The notes: generated from the letters alone by a model not told the origin. DNA of 64,000 bases from G963663315 sp963668255 (GCA_965116595.1 OZ220708.1:434001-498000); one strand, 5' to 3'; positions 35,263 to 43,903 are shown, counted from the stretch's first letter. Made by a program: numbers and translations.

Positions 35263-38200
35263 TCAACCCGCGACCACCTTTCCCGCCTGATAGAGCCACC
35301 CGGGCATTGGTCGTTCCAGTTCCCACAATATTTTCATGGGTCGTTCCGATTCGTGACTTCGGTAATTGGCACGGCCGAGGCAGTGGTATGGAAGGGTTTC
35401 GCCCCGGCCATCCCTTTTACGTTCACGCACGAACAGGATGACATTTGTGCCCTGGGTAGGTTGTTCGACGTACCGGCGTCCGGTAGGGGTATCGGGTGAG
35501 GCGGTGTTCTGCGACTCCCAGTGAAACAGTGTCGGCGAGATCGGGTAGTCGGCATAGCGTGTCGAGGGCGAATAGTCCCTGTCCGACTTCTCCAGCGTGA
35601 CGAACAGGAGATCCGTCTGCGTCGCTTCGTTCCACAGCACTCCGCCCTGCGGAAAGACCAGCGCGCCATGCTTATCGATGCGCCTGTGTGCCGCCACGAT
35701 CTCTCCGAGGGTATAGGTGGCGTGGCTTGCCAAGGGAACCTCGCCGGTGGGGTCGAGCGGTTGCGAGACCGTACGAATGCGATCGGCCAGGATTTCCAGG
35801 AGATCGCTGATCTCGCAACGCAACTCTGCAGATTCACAGACCCTTTCCAGGATCTGATCGGCCTCTTCGATCGACTGACGACGGCCACCCAGAACGGCAA
35901 ACAACATGAGGCCCAGACGATGTTTACGGCCCTGGTGCCCCGAAATCCGGTCGGAACGGCCCGTTTCCAGGATGTCTCTCCATGCTTCGATCCTCTCGCG
36001 ATCGTCCAAGTGGATCAGCCGGCCGATGGCCTTGAGGAGAGGGCCATCTACAGCGGGCAGGCTGGTGCTCTGCTCGAACCCGGCCCGCCGGCGAAGTTCG
36101 GCAAAACAGTGTCCTGATCCGGGTCGTGCGTAGATTTCGTCGAGTTCGGCGCCAGCGTCACGCATGAAACCGCCGAGTCGCGTATCGGGGCCGAGTGTAC
36201 GCAAATCGTCGGCGAGACGTGAGCGGGCGTTGTGCACCGCCGCTCTCAAGTTGCGAAGCACGGTTTCCTTGGCGATGCGGTCCAATTTGAGCGCACATCC
36301 CGGTGGCAGGAGCGGGAAGTCGGCCTCGACGGCGCTCCGGACCTGATGGCGGGTGCCCCCTAGCAGAGCCCGATAGCGCACGTCGTAGCGGTACTCGCAC
36401 CGAACTTGGCCCACGAAGTCCAGGACGGTGAGAACCCGTTTCCCTTCGGCCCACCGCAACCCTCTTCCCAGCTGTTGGAGAAACACCGTGGCACTCTCGG
36501 TCGGTCGAAGCATGAGCACGGTGTCGATCTCGGGCAGGTCGACACCCTCGTTGAAGAGATCGACGGCGAAGACGGCGCGAAGCTTTCCTTGCCGCAGTCT
36601 CGTAAGTGCCGCACGACGATCATTGCGTGGAGTGCTGGCATCAAGCGCCACTGCCGGGTATCCAAAACGAGCGAACTCGCTAGCCATGAAGTGGGCATGA
36701 CCGACACCCGCGCAGAATCCCAGCACCCGCATCTGGTGCGGGTCCGTCACGAATTCCTCGACAGCCTGACGGATTCGAACGGCGCGTACATAATCGCCCG
36801 TAAGCACGTTATCGAGTTCGCCTGGGACATATCGTCCGCGCTCGAAACGTACCGTCGAGAGATCCGTTGCGTCGTTCACCCCGAAATAGTGAAACGGACA
36901 GAGCAGCCCCTGGTCGAGAGCATCCCAAAGCCGGGACTCTGATGCAATACGACCATCGAACCACGCGAGCACTGACTTACCGTCCGCGCGCTCGGGCGTG
37001 GCGGTAAGCCCGAGAAGAATTTTCGGCTTCAGACGCAACAGCAGGCGCTCGTAGCTCGCAGCTGCCGCATGATGAAACTCGTCCACGATGACCACATCAA
37101 ACCCGTCTGGCGCAATATCGTCGATGTGGTTGGCAAGAGACTGCACCGAGGCAAAGACGTGGCGACCCGTGTGTGGACGCTCTCCGCCAACCAGCCGCTC
37201 ACCAAACCCCGGCTCGCGCAGGACAAGTTGGAAGACCTGCTGGCTTTGACGCAGTATCTCATCGCGGTGCGCGACGAAGAGCAGGGAATGATTCATACAC
37301 TGGTCGCGCAGCCGCTTGAAATCGAATGCTGCTATCCAGGTCTTGCCAGTACCGGTCGCTGCGACTACAAGATTGCGGTGATGCCCACGCAGACGCTCCG
37401 CTTCGAGCGCCTCAAGCGCAACCGCCTGGTGAGGCTTCGGCGAGACGTCGACCAGCAAAGTCAGCTCGGTGATGTCGTCGGGTGCGCCACCGCCACGCTG
37501 TCTCGAGAGCGCGTGATCAAGCCGATTGGTGTCACGTCCTGGCGCATAGTCCTCGAACTCGGGCTCCTGCCAATACTGTTCGAAGGTTGCCTCAAATCGC
37601 TCGATGACCTCGGGGTTCTCGGCGGCGCTCACACGCACGTTCCATTCGAGGCCTTCGATCTGTGCCGTATGGGTGAGATTCGACGAGCCGATATAGGCGG
37701 TGTGCATTCCGCTATGGCGGTGGAACAACCACGCCTTGGCATGAAGCCGGGTCCGTGCGACCTCGTAGGAAACCTTCACTCGCGCGCCAAGATCGACAAG
37801 TGCATCCAGCGCCCGACGTTCGGTTGAACCGGTATAGACACTTGCAATCACGCGCACCTGTGCTCCCTCCCGCACCCGTTCTTCAAGCTCAGAGCGGAAC
37901 AGGCGCAACCCCGAATGACGCACGAACGCGCACAGGAGATCAATCCGATCGGCGCTTGGGATCTCCCGCGCAATCTCGCTCGCGATCTGGACATCACGCC
38001 GCCCATTGACGAGAAGTCCGGTTCGTCGGAGGGAGAGCGTTGGGCGAGAGACCGGGGATGGCGTGCTACCAAGAACACGGCGTCCGACAGCCTCCAGGAG
38101 CAAGTGTGCATCGTCTGCGACTCGATCGTCGGCCATCACACCATATTCGACGAGCACCTCCACCAATCGGTTCGCGAGGGCGATCTGGTTGGTGGACTGA

Positions 38201-38400
38201 GTACCTTCTTCTCCAGAAATCCCCTCGAGCGCACGTCGAACAAGTTGATAAACGTGACGGGCCAGGAACTCGGGACGGACAGTTGGGTCGGCCGGGCGAA
38301 CATCCACCCACCAGCCCTCTGCCATTCGGGCACCGATTTCCGCCTCCAGAGCAGAGGTCAGTAGTTCTTCGTAAAGCCCGGAATGGAGTCGACGCGTCAT
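35263..38400 (-). CDS. PLD-nuclease / DEAD-like helicase / DUF3427 fusion protein
   Basis: A 1045-residue multidomain protein. Residues ~1-110 are an unassigned helical region. Residues ~130-285 are a phospholipase-D-like nuclease domain with one HKD motif (His220, Lys222 in RLHAKAWLF, then GSSNLT). Residues ~315-690 are a superfamily 2 helicase with Walker A AATGTGKT (347-354), VDEFHH (439-444), GLTATPE, FNEGVDLPEIDTV and QQLGRGLR. The C-terminal ~150 residues match DUF3427 (GVLWNEATQTDLLFVTL, SPTLFHWESQN, VILFVRE). Such proteins occur in genome-defence or repair contexts; the function is not established. The gene is visibly more GC-rich than its surroundings and lies beside an IS remnant, suggesting transfer. 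Confidence 0.85.
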   Translation of the reverse strand: MTRRLHSGLYEELLTSALEAEIGARMAEGWWVDVRPADPTVRPEFLARHVYQLVRRALEGISGEEGTQSTNQIALANRLVEVLVEYGVMADDRVADDAHLLLEAVGRRVLGSTPSPVSRPTLSLRRTGLLVNGRRDVQIASEIAREIPSADRIDLLCAFVRHSGLRLFRSELEERVREGAQVRVIASVYTGSTERRALDALVDLGARVKVSYEVARTRLHAKAWLFHRHSGMHTAYIGSSNLTHTAQIEGLEWNVRVSAAENPEVIERFEATFEQYWQEPEFEDYAPGRDTNRLDHALSRQRGGGAPDDITELTLLVDVSPKPHQAVALEALEAERLRGHHRNLVVAATGTGKTWIAAFDFKRLRDQCMNHSLLFVAHRDEILRQSQQVFQLVLREPGFGERLVGGERPHTGRHVFASVQSLANHIDDIAPDGFDVVIVDEFHHAAAASYERLLLRLKPKILLGLTATPERADGKSVLAWFDGRIASESRLWDALDQGLLCPFHYFGVNDATDLSTVRFERGRYVPGELDNVLTGDYVRAVRIRQAVEEFVTDPHQMRVLGFCAGVGHAHFMASEFARFGYPAVALDASTPRNDRRAALTRLRQGKLRAVFAVDLFNEGVDLPEIDTVLMLRPTESATVFLQQLGRGLRWAEGKRVLTVLDFVGQVRCEYRYDVRYRALLGGTRHQVRSAVEADFPLLPPGCALKLDRIAKETVLRNLRAAVHNARSRLADDLRTLGPDTRLGGFMRDAGAELDEIYARPGSGHCFAELRRRAGFEQSTSLPAVDGPLLKAIGRLIHLDDRERIEAWRDILETGRSDRISGHQGRKHRLGLMLFAVLGGRRQSIEEADQILERVCESAELRCEISDLLEILADRIRTVSQPLDPTGEVPLASHATYTLGEIVAAHRRIDKHGALVFPQGGVLWNEATQTDLLFVTLEKSDRDYSPSTRYADYPISPTLFHWESQNTASPDTPTGRRYVEQPTQGTNVILFVRERKRDGRGETLPYHCLGRANYRSHESERPMKILWELERPMPGWLYQAGKVVAG

Positions 38401-38468
38401 AACCAGTCCGAACGAGGGAGAAACAAACTCCGGAAATCGGTGATGTCAAGCCCCCTGGATAATGCAGT

Positions 38469-38549
38469 GTAATGTGTACTGCGGGGCTGACCAAGTACCT
38501 GGCAGGTGCGACGCTCACTGCTGCCCAGGCGCTGGTGCACATGTATTAC
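38469..38549 (-). mobile_element. IS3-family transposase (OrfB) remnant
   Basis: Inside a short open frame (38397-38651) the segment RLGSSERRTCQVLGQPRST resembles the N-terminal part of IS3-type OrfB transposases (typical SERRACRVLGQ-RST). It stops after about 27 residues and no DDE catalytic domain follows. It lies exactly between the glycosylase-like and helicase genes. Confidence 0.6.
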
Positions 38550-38656
38550 CGGATCAAGTTTAAGGGAGCATGACACTGGACTATCTCGACTTTCTCTCAA
38601 TAGCCTTTCTGCCAAGAAAAATTGACGCCCAGTAAATTTATTCATTGTCAAACAGG

Positions 38657-39319
38657 TCAGGAACGACCGGGAAGAGGATACTCGAGACCATATAAGGACG
38701 CCACTTGCTCACGAAACACTCTTTCTCCTCCGTGACTGGGGTGTCGAACATGGTTAATGTCGAGCTTTGAAAAAATTTTCTTTAACGCTCTCGCCGAGTC
38801 GTTCCCCACCGCAACAATTCTCCCTGGTTTGAGTATCGAAACCAACCACACGAGGAGTTCTCCCCCCGCATTACGCTCGACAGCGCCATGCGGGCGATTT
38901 CCATAAACGTTGCCCTCTGGAAATGGATGCAGCGGGAAAATATTCCAGAGGAAAACATTTTCCTCGATCTGCTCCAGCATTTCCCAGACAACACTCGCTG
39001 TTCGCTCCCGAACCAATGGCCCGGATGTCGGCCGCTCCATTTCTACACCCCATCTTCTGATGTGGTCCGAAAACCGGCAATCGTCAGTCAGCGCCAAACC
39101 TGTGCGTCGTCCACCGCGATGGCCCAAATCGCGACCTATCCAAATCGCATCAATATCCACATCTCTCGCTGCGATTAATATTTCATAAAGAACTGTAGTC
39201 CGGATCTCTGGTGCCTTTGGCTTGTCATATTGCTCGCATCGTTGAACATATGGATTAAACGTATTGGGAAACTTCAATTCCCTCACCGCAGAGACGAAAC
39301 TGTCCGGGTTGTTGACCAA
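38657..39319 (-). CDS. uracil-DNA-glycosylase-superfamily protein
   Basis: A 220-residue protein related to the UDG superfamily. Motifs: FNPYVQRC near residue 21, IGRDLGHRGGRRTG (61-74, the position of the catalytic GxxPG-like loop), FLWNIFPLHPF (123-133), VAVGNDSA (169-176) and VRHPSHGG (191-198, the motif II histidine). No iron-sulfur cysteine pattern is evident. The start is a TTG at 39319, because no ATG lies upstream before the stop. It is upstream of the PLD-helicase on the same strand. UDG-superfamily enzymes act in base repair, and some (Brig1) excise modified bases from phage DNA. Which applies here is unknown. Confidence 0.75.
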   Translation of the reverse strand: MVNNPDSFVSAVRELKFPNTFNPYVQRCEQYDKPKAPEIRTTVLYEILIAARDVDIDAIWIGRDLGHRGGRRTGLALTDDCRFSDHIRRWGVEMERPTSGPLVRERTASVVWEMLEQIEENVFLWNIFPLHPFPEGNVYGNRPHGAVERNAGGELLVWLVSILKPGRIVAVGNDSARALKKIFSKLDINHVRHPSHGGERVFREQVASLYGLEYPLPGRS

Positions 39320-39566
39320 TATTATTCGCCCGATTCGTATGTAATTGTTCGACTGTTTCTATCGCCAATAACCGTACAACCGTTATTGACACTGAGTAGC
39401 CTTAAAACGGCATAGCCTTGATATATGGGTCTCCGGCCACGGGGTACAAACAGAACCTGATCCTGCCATCCATAAATGCCGGTCTTACGCGAACCCGTTT
39501 ACTTGTGACTTGTCTTGAACATAACATAGAATCTCAGGCTATGGGTATGCAACAGAGTACGAAGCA

Positions 39567-39932
39567 GTGACCCGTACAAGTCTACGGGTACACCGCACAA
39601 TTCGTCCAAACTTCGTCTGCAGCCTGGATGGTACTTCGAAGTTTCATTACATTCAGCCGCTGCCCTGCGGGGACATCCCTGCCGCCACCTTCACCTGGCT
39701 GAGGGATTTGTTGTACCGCTCACGGCGCATCGTGATCCTGGAGGCCACCGACAAGTATCTCCACGCTGTTTGTCGTGTACGTTTTTTCAGATTTCCGGAC
39801 GACCTGAAGTGTCTGCTTTGTACTCAAGAGCATGTAATCCACATCAGCTCCGCATCGAGATACGGCATCTACGACTTCGGAATCAATCGCGCACGGATCG
39901 AACGGCTGCGCCGGCAGCTTCAGGACAGGTAA
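39567..39932 (+). CDS. DUF1499 family protein
   Basis: A 121-residue protein with the DUF1499 pattern: PNFVCSLDGTSKFHYIQPL, YLHAVCRVRFFRFPDDL and VIHISSASRYGIYDFGINR, ending in RARIERLRRQL. The usual PNCVSS motif has Phe in place of the Cys, and start is GTG (39567) with no ATG in frame, so it could be a diverging or slightly truncated copy. Function is unknown for the family. The 247 bases between it and the glycosylase gene hold nothing recognisable. Confidence 0.65.
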   Translation: MTRTSLRVHRTIRPNFVCSLDGTSKFHYIQPLPCGDIPAATFTWLRDLLYRSRRIVILEATDKYLHAVCRVRFFRFPDDLKCLLCTQEHVIHISSASRYGIYDFGINRARIERLRRQLQDR

Positions 39933-40035
39933 CCGGGATACCCGGGTTGTATCACGTCAGTTATCCAGTGATTGTCGGGATCGAAACGTTTAAACTTGGC
40001 GCCCGATTTTACTCCCGATAAGGTTGCGTCCGTCG

Positions 40036-40710
40036 ATGAAATTAATAATAGGTGACTACAACTATTCCACTTGGTCAATGCGTCCCTGGTTGTTCGTGCA
40101 CAAGCATGATCTGCCAGTGGAGGTGAAGCGCTACGATTTGTCCAGCGATGCTATGCGTCAGGTTCTCTCAGACCGGTTTTCCAATGGCAAGGTGCCGGTT
40201 CTGCTGGATGGCGCTACTGAAGTGTGGGATTCCCTCGCCATTCTGGAATACCTGGGTGAGCGCTTTCCTGATTCGCAGCCCTGGCCCAAAGACCCGGAGG
40301 CTCGTGCAGTGGCGCGGGCAGTGAGTGCGGAAATGCATTCCAGCTTTGCCGCCCTTCGCAACGAGGCGCCAATGAACCTGCGTCGCAGGTTTCCTGGATG
40401 CAGGCTCAGTCAGGCGGCGAACTCGGATGTACACCGTATCCAGGCAGTCTGGCGGTATTGTCGTGATCGCTTTGCAGTCGGTGGGCCCTGGCTTTTTGGG
40501 AATTTCACCATCGCCGATGCAATGTACGCCCCGGTGGTGATGCGTTTTCGCAGTATCCCGGTAGATCTGGATGCCGATGCCGCCAATTATTGCCGCACCG
40601 TGGAGTGTGATTCATCAGTTCGCGAATGGATCCGCCGGGGCCTTGCGGAAACCCATCGAGTCGACGAGGACGAGTTGGACTTGCCATCGGAACAGATCAC
40701 GGACATTTAA
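40036..40710 (+). CDS. glutathione S-transferase family protein
   Basis: A 224-residue cytosolic protein with the N-terminal thioredoxin-like domain (MKLIIGDYNYSTWSMRPWLF, carrying the Ser/Tyr catalytic region; GKVPVLLDGATEVWDSLAILEYLGE with the glutathione-binding cis-Pro and Ser) and the C-terminal helical domain (FGNFTIADAMYAPVVMRF). The ATG at 40036 fits the family; a TTG at 40024 is open upstream. Its substrate cannot be predicted. Confidence 0.88.
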   Translation: MKLIIGDYNYSTWSMRPWLFVHKHDLPVEVKRYDLSSDAMRQVLSDRFSNGKVPVLLDGATEVWDSLAILEYLGERFPDSQPWPKDPEARAVARAVSAEMHSSFAALRNEAPMNLRRRFPGCRLSQAANSDVHRIQAVWRYCRDRFAVGGPWLFGNFTIADAMYAPVVMRFRSIPVDLDADAANYCRTVECDSSVREWIRRGLAETHRVDEDELDLPSEQITDI

Positions 40711-40741
40711 TCCGCATCCAGAGGGATACCCCATCATGCAT

Positions 40742-40774
40742 AAAAAAGTAGAGCTCCCCTTTCCAGGGAAGCTC
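40742..40774 (-). terminator. rho-independent terminator of the nitrile hydratase-like operon
   Basis: On the minus strand GAGCTTCCCT, a GGAA-type loop and AGGGGAGCTC form a strong stem, followed by TACTTTTTTA. It lies 34 bases past the end of the accessory gene. Confidence 0.8.
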
Positions 40775-40807
40775 AAATAATTAACAAAAGCGGAGGCTTG
40801 ATGTTAC

Positions 40808-41245
40808 TTATGACGATGGTGATTCTGTATGGCGTTGGTGTTTCTGGTGTCCGTGTGCACGATGAATCTCATTTACCACAATTTTTTCACGCTCTGTGAT
40901 TTCATCATTCGACAAAAGATCATTAGCTGCGAGTATACGTTCGCAAGCCGCTAGCCAGTGATAATAATAACGTGATCCATCGTCCATATTATGCTCACCC
41001 GCTTCGGCTATGACATCGGAGAGGTGTGAAACCCACTCTTTCCATGTAAACAGACCCATGGAATGCATTTGCACTACCATCGCAAAAGCCTTCGCTTCCC
41101 AGGGTAGTCGAAAAACCGGGCCTTGATCTCCGCTGGGAATAGCGAACGAACCGGCAAATTGGGGCAGGTTTCGATCCAGTTGATCTTTATTGATAGTTGA
41201 CATGTCGGAATTCATCCCGAGTTCATGCGTGATCCATGTGGTCAT
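40808..41245 (-). CDS. nitrile hydratase accessory protein (beta-N-like)
   Basis: A 145-residue protein of the nitrile hydratase activator group, itself related to the N-terminal part of the beta subunit. FRLPWEAKAFAMVVQMHSMGLFTWKEW and YYYHWLAACERILAANDLLS match that pattern. Such proteins are needed for cobalt insertion in Co-type enzymes; here this is inferred. The His-rich C-terminus (HRAHGHQKHQRH) could bind metal. The start may be 41245 or the ATGs at 41215 and 41203; the first overlaps the preceding gene by 23 bases. Last gene before the terminator. Confidence 0.8.
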   Translation of the reverse strand: MTTWITHELGMNSDMSTINKDQLDRNLPQFAGSFAIPSGDQGPVFRLPWEAKAFAMVVQMHSMGLFTWKEWVSHLSDVIAEAGEHNMDDGSRYYYHWLAACERILAANDLLSNDEITEREKIVVNEIHRAHGHQKHQRHTESPSS

Positions 41246-41573
41246 CGTAGAGCGTCATGACCACCGTATCCCGTGGTGACGCATCAGCACCCCAAAGTTC
41301 CTCATGAGTAAAAATTACAGTGTACAGGTGCTGCGGTTTTTGGTCACGGCCGGACGCATTCGTGTCGGCAAAAATCCACACGCCGTGATCCTCGACAATC
41401 TCACCTCGCTTGCCACGCACGTAACGCGGCAGTCGGCAATGCCCTTTCGGATGAATATTTTTCCCCACAATGCGATCACCTGACTTGAAGCGAGGAGCAA
41501 CTTTTTCATCCAGCATTACCGGTGCACCATTTTTAAAAAAATCGGCGACCTTGTCTGCAGTCAATATTGGCAT
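41223..41573 (-). CDS. nitrile hydratase / thiocyanate hydrolase, beta C-terminal-domain subunit
   Basis: A 116-residue stand-alone protein matching the C-terminal SH3-like domain of nitrile hydratase beta, equivalent to the alpha subunit (ScnA) of thiocyanate hydrolase. Seen motifs: FKSGDRIVGKNIHPKGHCRLPRY, RGKRGEIVEDHG and LYTVIFTHEELWG. It has its own strong Shine-Dalgarno (AAGGAGGG) three bases after the beta-N gene stop, so the two halves are separate genes rather than a sequencing frameshift. Confidence 0.87.
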   Translation of the reverse strand: MPILTADKVADFFKNGAPVMLDEKVAPRFKSGDRIVGKNIHPKGHCRLPRYVRGKRGEIVEDHGVWIFADTNASGRDQKPQHLYTVIFTHEELWGADASPRDTVVMTLYDDHMDHA

Positions 41574-41576
41574 CGT

Positions 41577-41888
41577 TCAACCCTCCTTCTTGAGTTTATT
41601 CACACGCGCTTCAAGTTCTTCGGGTGTGATTACACCTTTCTCTATCATATTGGTCTCAAGGGTCGCAGCCCACTTTTCGTAGTAGCGTGCAGCAAAATAC
41701 TGCCATGCCGGCATTCGTTCGATACCAAAACGAAACTCATCAAAGTTCAGCAGACCCGCGTAGGCGACAGATAAAGTAACCCCAAACACTCGGCGCTCCC
41801 ATTCATCAAAAAACAAAGGCTCGTTGGGATCAATCGGAATTGGCCCAAAATTACTGTCAATGCCCGCTAGTTCGTGTACACCATCCAT
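41577..41888 (-). CDS. nitrile hydratase / thiocyanate hydrolase, beta N-terminal-domain subunit
   Basis: A 103-residue protein matching the N-terminal part of nitrile hydratase beta, equivalent to ScnB of thiocyanate hydrolase. MDGVHELAGIDSNFGPI, FFDEWERRVFGVTL, FRFGIERMPAWQYFAARYYEKW (with a conserved Arg that contacts the metal-site cysteines in the family) and IEKGVITPEEL are seen. Its stop is followed after 3 bases by the beta-C gene. A GAGGGG Shine-Dalgarno precedes the ATG. Confidence 0.87.
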   Translation of the reverse strand: MDGVHELAGIDSNFGPIPIDPNEPLFFDEWERRVFGVTLSVAYAGLLNFDEFRFGIERMPAWQYFAARYYEKWAATLETNMIEKGVITPEELEARVNKLKKEG

Positions 41889-41926
41889 AATTTATAACCC
41901 CTCAATTCAGTTAAGTATATTTACCC

Positions 41927-42598
41927 TCAAACCTTTGGTATTTCAGTGCCCAGCATCGAATCTCGTGTCACGATTTCGGCCAACTGTTCTTCGCTCATAC
42001 CGTCCGTACCCTCAGGACGCATCGGCAATACCATGTACCGAAGTTCAGAATTACTGTCCCACACTCTCACTTCAGTGGAATCCGATAACTCAACACCAAA
42101 TTCTTTCAACACAGCACGCGGCTCTTTGACGCAACGCGCTCGGTAAGAGGTGGATTTAAAATACATCGGTGGCAGACCAAGCGTTGGCCATGGATAACAC
42201 GAGCACAGGGTACAGGTGATCAAATGATGAACTTCAGGTGTGTTTTCCATAACCTTCATATGCTCACCCTGCAGACCAACGAATTCCTCACCCAGACTCG
42301 CAATCGCAGCGGTACTGTCTTCTAACAGCCATTTTCTGTATTGGGGATCGGTCCATGCCTTGGCAACTACCTTGGCGCCATTTCTAGGACCAATCTTATG
42401 TTCGAAAAAGTCTATTATCTCGTCGACACCGCCCTTATCGATAATTCCCTTCTCCGACAGAATCGACTCAATCGCCCGTACCCGGATACTGACATCGTCT
42501 TCATAGGATCGAACTCTTACTGATTTCTCTGTAGCCATAGCCAAATTTCCTCTCCGTTCTATTGATACCAGACGTGCCGACAACGGCACATTGGACAT
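41927..42598 (-). CDS. nitrile hydratase alpha / thiocyanate hydrolase gamma-like catalytic subunit
   Basis: Catalytic subunit of the cobalt-type nitrile hydratase superfamily. The metal-binding CTLCSC motif (Cys129, Cys132, Ser133, Cys134) with Thr at the second place is the cobalt type. Around it are CYPWPTLGLPP, YRARCVKEPRAVLKEFG and VWDSNSELRYMVLP. The frame gives 223 residues from the ATG at 42598; an internal ATG at 42538 with a good GGAGAGG Shine-Dalgarno gives 203. The neighbours decide the type: the beta partner is split in two, as in thiocyanate hydrolase and the three-subunit toyocamycin nitrile hydratase. First gene of a four-gene operon. Confidence 0.9.
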   Translation of the reverse strand: MSNVPLSARLVSIERRGNLAMATEKSVRVRSYEDDVSIRVRAIESILSEKGIIDKGGVDEIIDFFEHKIGPRNGAKVVAKAWTDPQYRKWLLEDSTAAIASLGEEFVGLQGEHMKVMENTPEVHHLITCTLCSCYPWPTLGLPPMYFKSTSYRARCVKEPRAVLKEFGVELSDSTEVRVWDSNSELRYMVLPMRPEGTDGMSEEQLAEIVTRDSMLGTEIPKV

Positions 42599-42763
42599 AG
42601 ACTACTCCAGTTTTAAGTGGAGTTTTGGAGGAGTTCACAAGTGAACGCAATTTGTACATGAAGGGTTCTTTGGCTGCACGAATGACGCTGGTCTTTTAAA
42701 ATAAAATCTGCAATCACGTCAAGATCGTGCGCCGGGGTGAGAATCGTAAGATGAATGTGTCGG

Positions 42764-43903
42764 CTAAACTCCCAAAGCACTGTGCACTTTTTTTAGTCGA
42801 CTCCGACTGATTGGTATAGATTGTGCTTCGCTTCGGTCGAACAGCAAACGAGCCCGACTATAGTCTTTTTCAAATCCCTTTATATGGGCGAGATTAGCGA
42901 TAAAACTGCGATGAACGCGCAGAAACCTGTCATGTGGCAGTCGTTTTTCCAGGTCGGAGATCGATAGATTGCAAAAGTAATCATCGTTACTGCTGTAGAC
43001 TTTACTATAGTGCGAGTCCGCCTGGATATACATCACCTCATCCAGGTTTAAAAACTCTGTTCTATTGTAGCGCTCTACGGGTAGCGATTGATTTTGCATG
43101 AAGACCTCAGGGCCAGTTTCCTCATCATTTTGGATTTGTGGCTGAGGCACCAGTAACGGCTCGTGAGACAAGGGGCTGTGAGGTACTGGTTTTGGCGACT
43201 TTTGCACCGCCACAAGTAAAGCCGCACCGATGAGGGCGAATACTGCCAGGGACACGAAAATAGCAAGCGTATGACTCGCCAACACTGGCGCCGCAAAAGT
43301 GTCCTTGGCGACTTCCGGGACAAACGTTGATGCCAACATTGAAAAATGGTGCACGCTGACAATTACGATAGCGAGCTGGGTCGCAGCGAAGATCGCTTTC
43401 TTGCCGGTATTGTATTTCATCGCCAACCATACCGAGACTGTTGTAACAGAAACCGAATATACAACACTCAGAAACACCAGGCCGAAGTCAAAAACCACTA
43501 CGCTGTGATTTGAGCGGAATGCAGCCATGCCAACAAAATGCATCAATACTGCTCCCAACCCCAGCACCATACCACCCACCACAAGTCTCTTGATCGACTG
43601 TTTGTCAGCAACGATAATGTATACCGAGATTCCGGCTAAAGCGATAGCCAGTAGCGCCGAAACCAGTGTCATCTGAATCTGATAAGTAACCGGAAACGGA
43701 AACTCAATCGCCAGCATACTGATAAAATGCGCCGCCCACATGGTCGTACCGAACGTCAATGCGATGGTTGAAATCAGTAGCCGAAATCGATTGACTTCGA
43801 CTTGATAGAGCCCCCTGACCAGACACAGTCCTGCGTAACAGCCAGCTATCGAAACCAGCAGCGAAAGTCCCAACAACCAATGGTTATGGGTAAGCGTTAT
43901 CAT
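42764..43903 (-). CDS. MHYT sensor - LytTR DNA-binding regulator
   Basis: A 379-residue membrane-bound transcription factor. The N-terminal ~230 residues have seven hydrophobic segments with MHYT-type motifs WAAHFISML, LMHFVGMAA and VHHFSMLA, proposed to bind copper and sense a diatomic gas. After a Pro-rich linker (~240-275) comes a LytTR domain (YIQADSHYSKVYSSNDDYF, LPHDRFLRVHRSFIANLAHI, PISRSRLKKVH). The same combination is known for CoxC and CoxH of Oligotropha CO-oxidation clusters. It lies directly upstream of the nitrile hydratase-like operon on the same strand, 165 bases away, and is a candidate regulator of it. Confidence 0.85.
   Translation of the reverse strand: MITLTHNHWLLGLSLLVSIAGCYAGLCLVRGLYQVEVNRFRLLISTIALTFGTTMWAAHFISMLAIEFPFPVTYQIQMTLVSALLAIALAGISVYIIVADKQSIKRLVVGGMVLGLGAVLMHFVGMAAFRSNHSVVVFDFGLVFLSVVYSVSVTTVSVWLAMKYNTGKKAIFAATQLAIVIVSVHHFSMLASTFVPEVAKDTFAAPVLASHTLAIFVSLAVFALIGAALLVAVQKSPKPVPHSPLSHEPLLVPQPQIQNDEETGPEVFMQNQSLPVERYNRTEFLNLDEVMYIQADSHYSKVYSSNDDYFCNLSISDLEKRLPHDRFLRVHRSFIANLAHIKGFEKDYSRARLLFDRSEAQSIPISRSRLKKVHSALGV

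Noticed and set aside
42775..42800. GCACTGTGC followed by a T run, like a plus-strand terminator
   Set aside because: It lies inside the coding end of the LytTR gene on the other strand and no plus-strand gene ends there.
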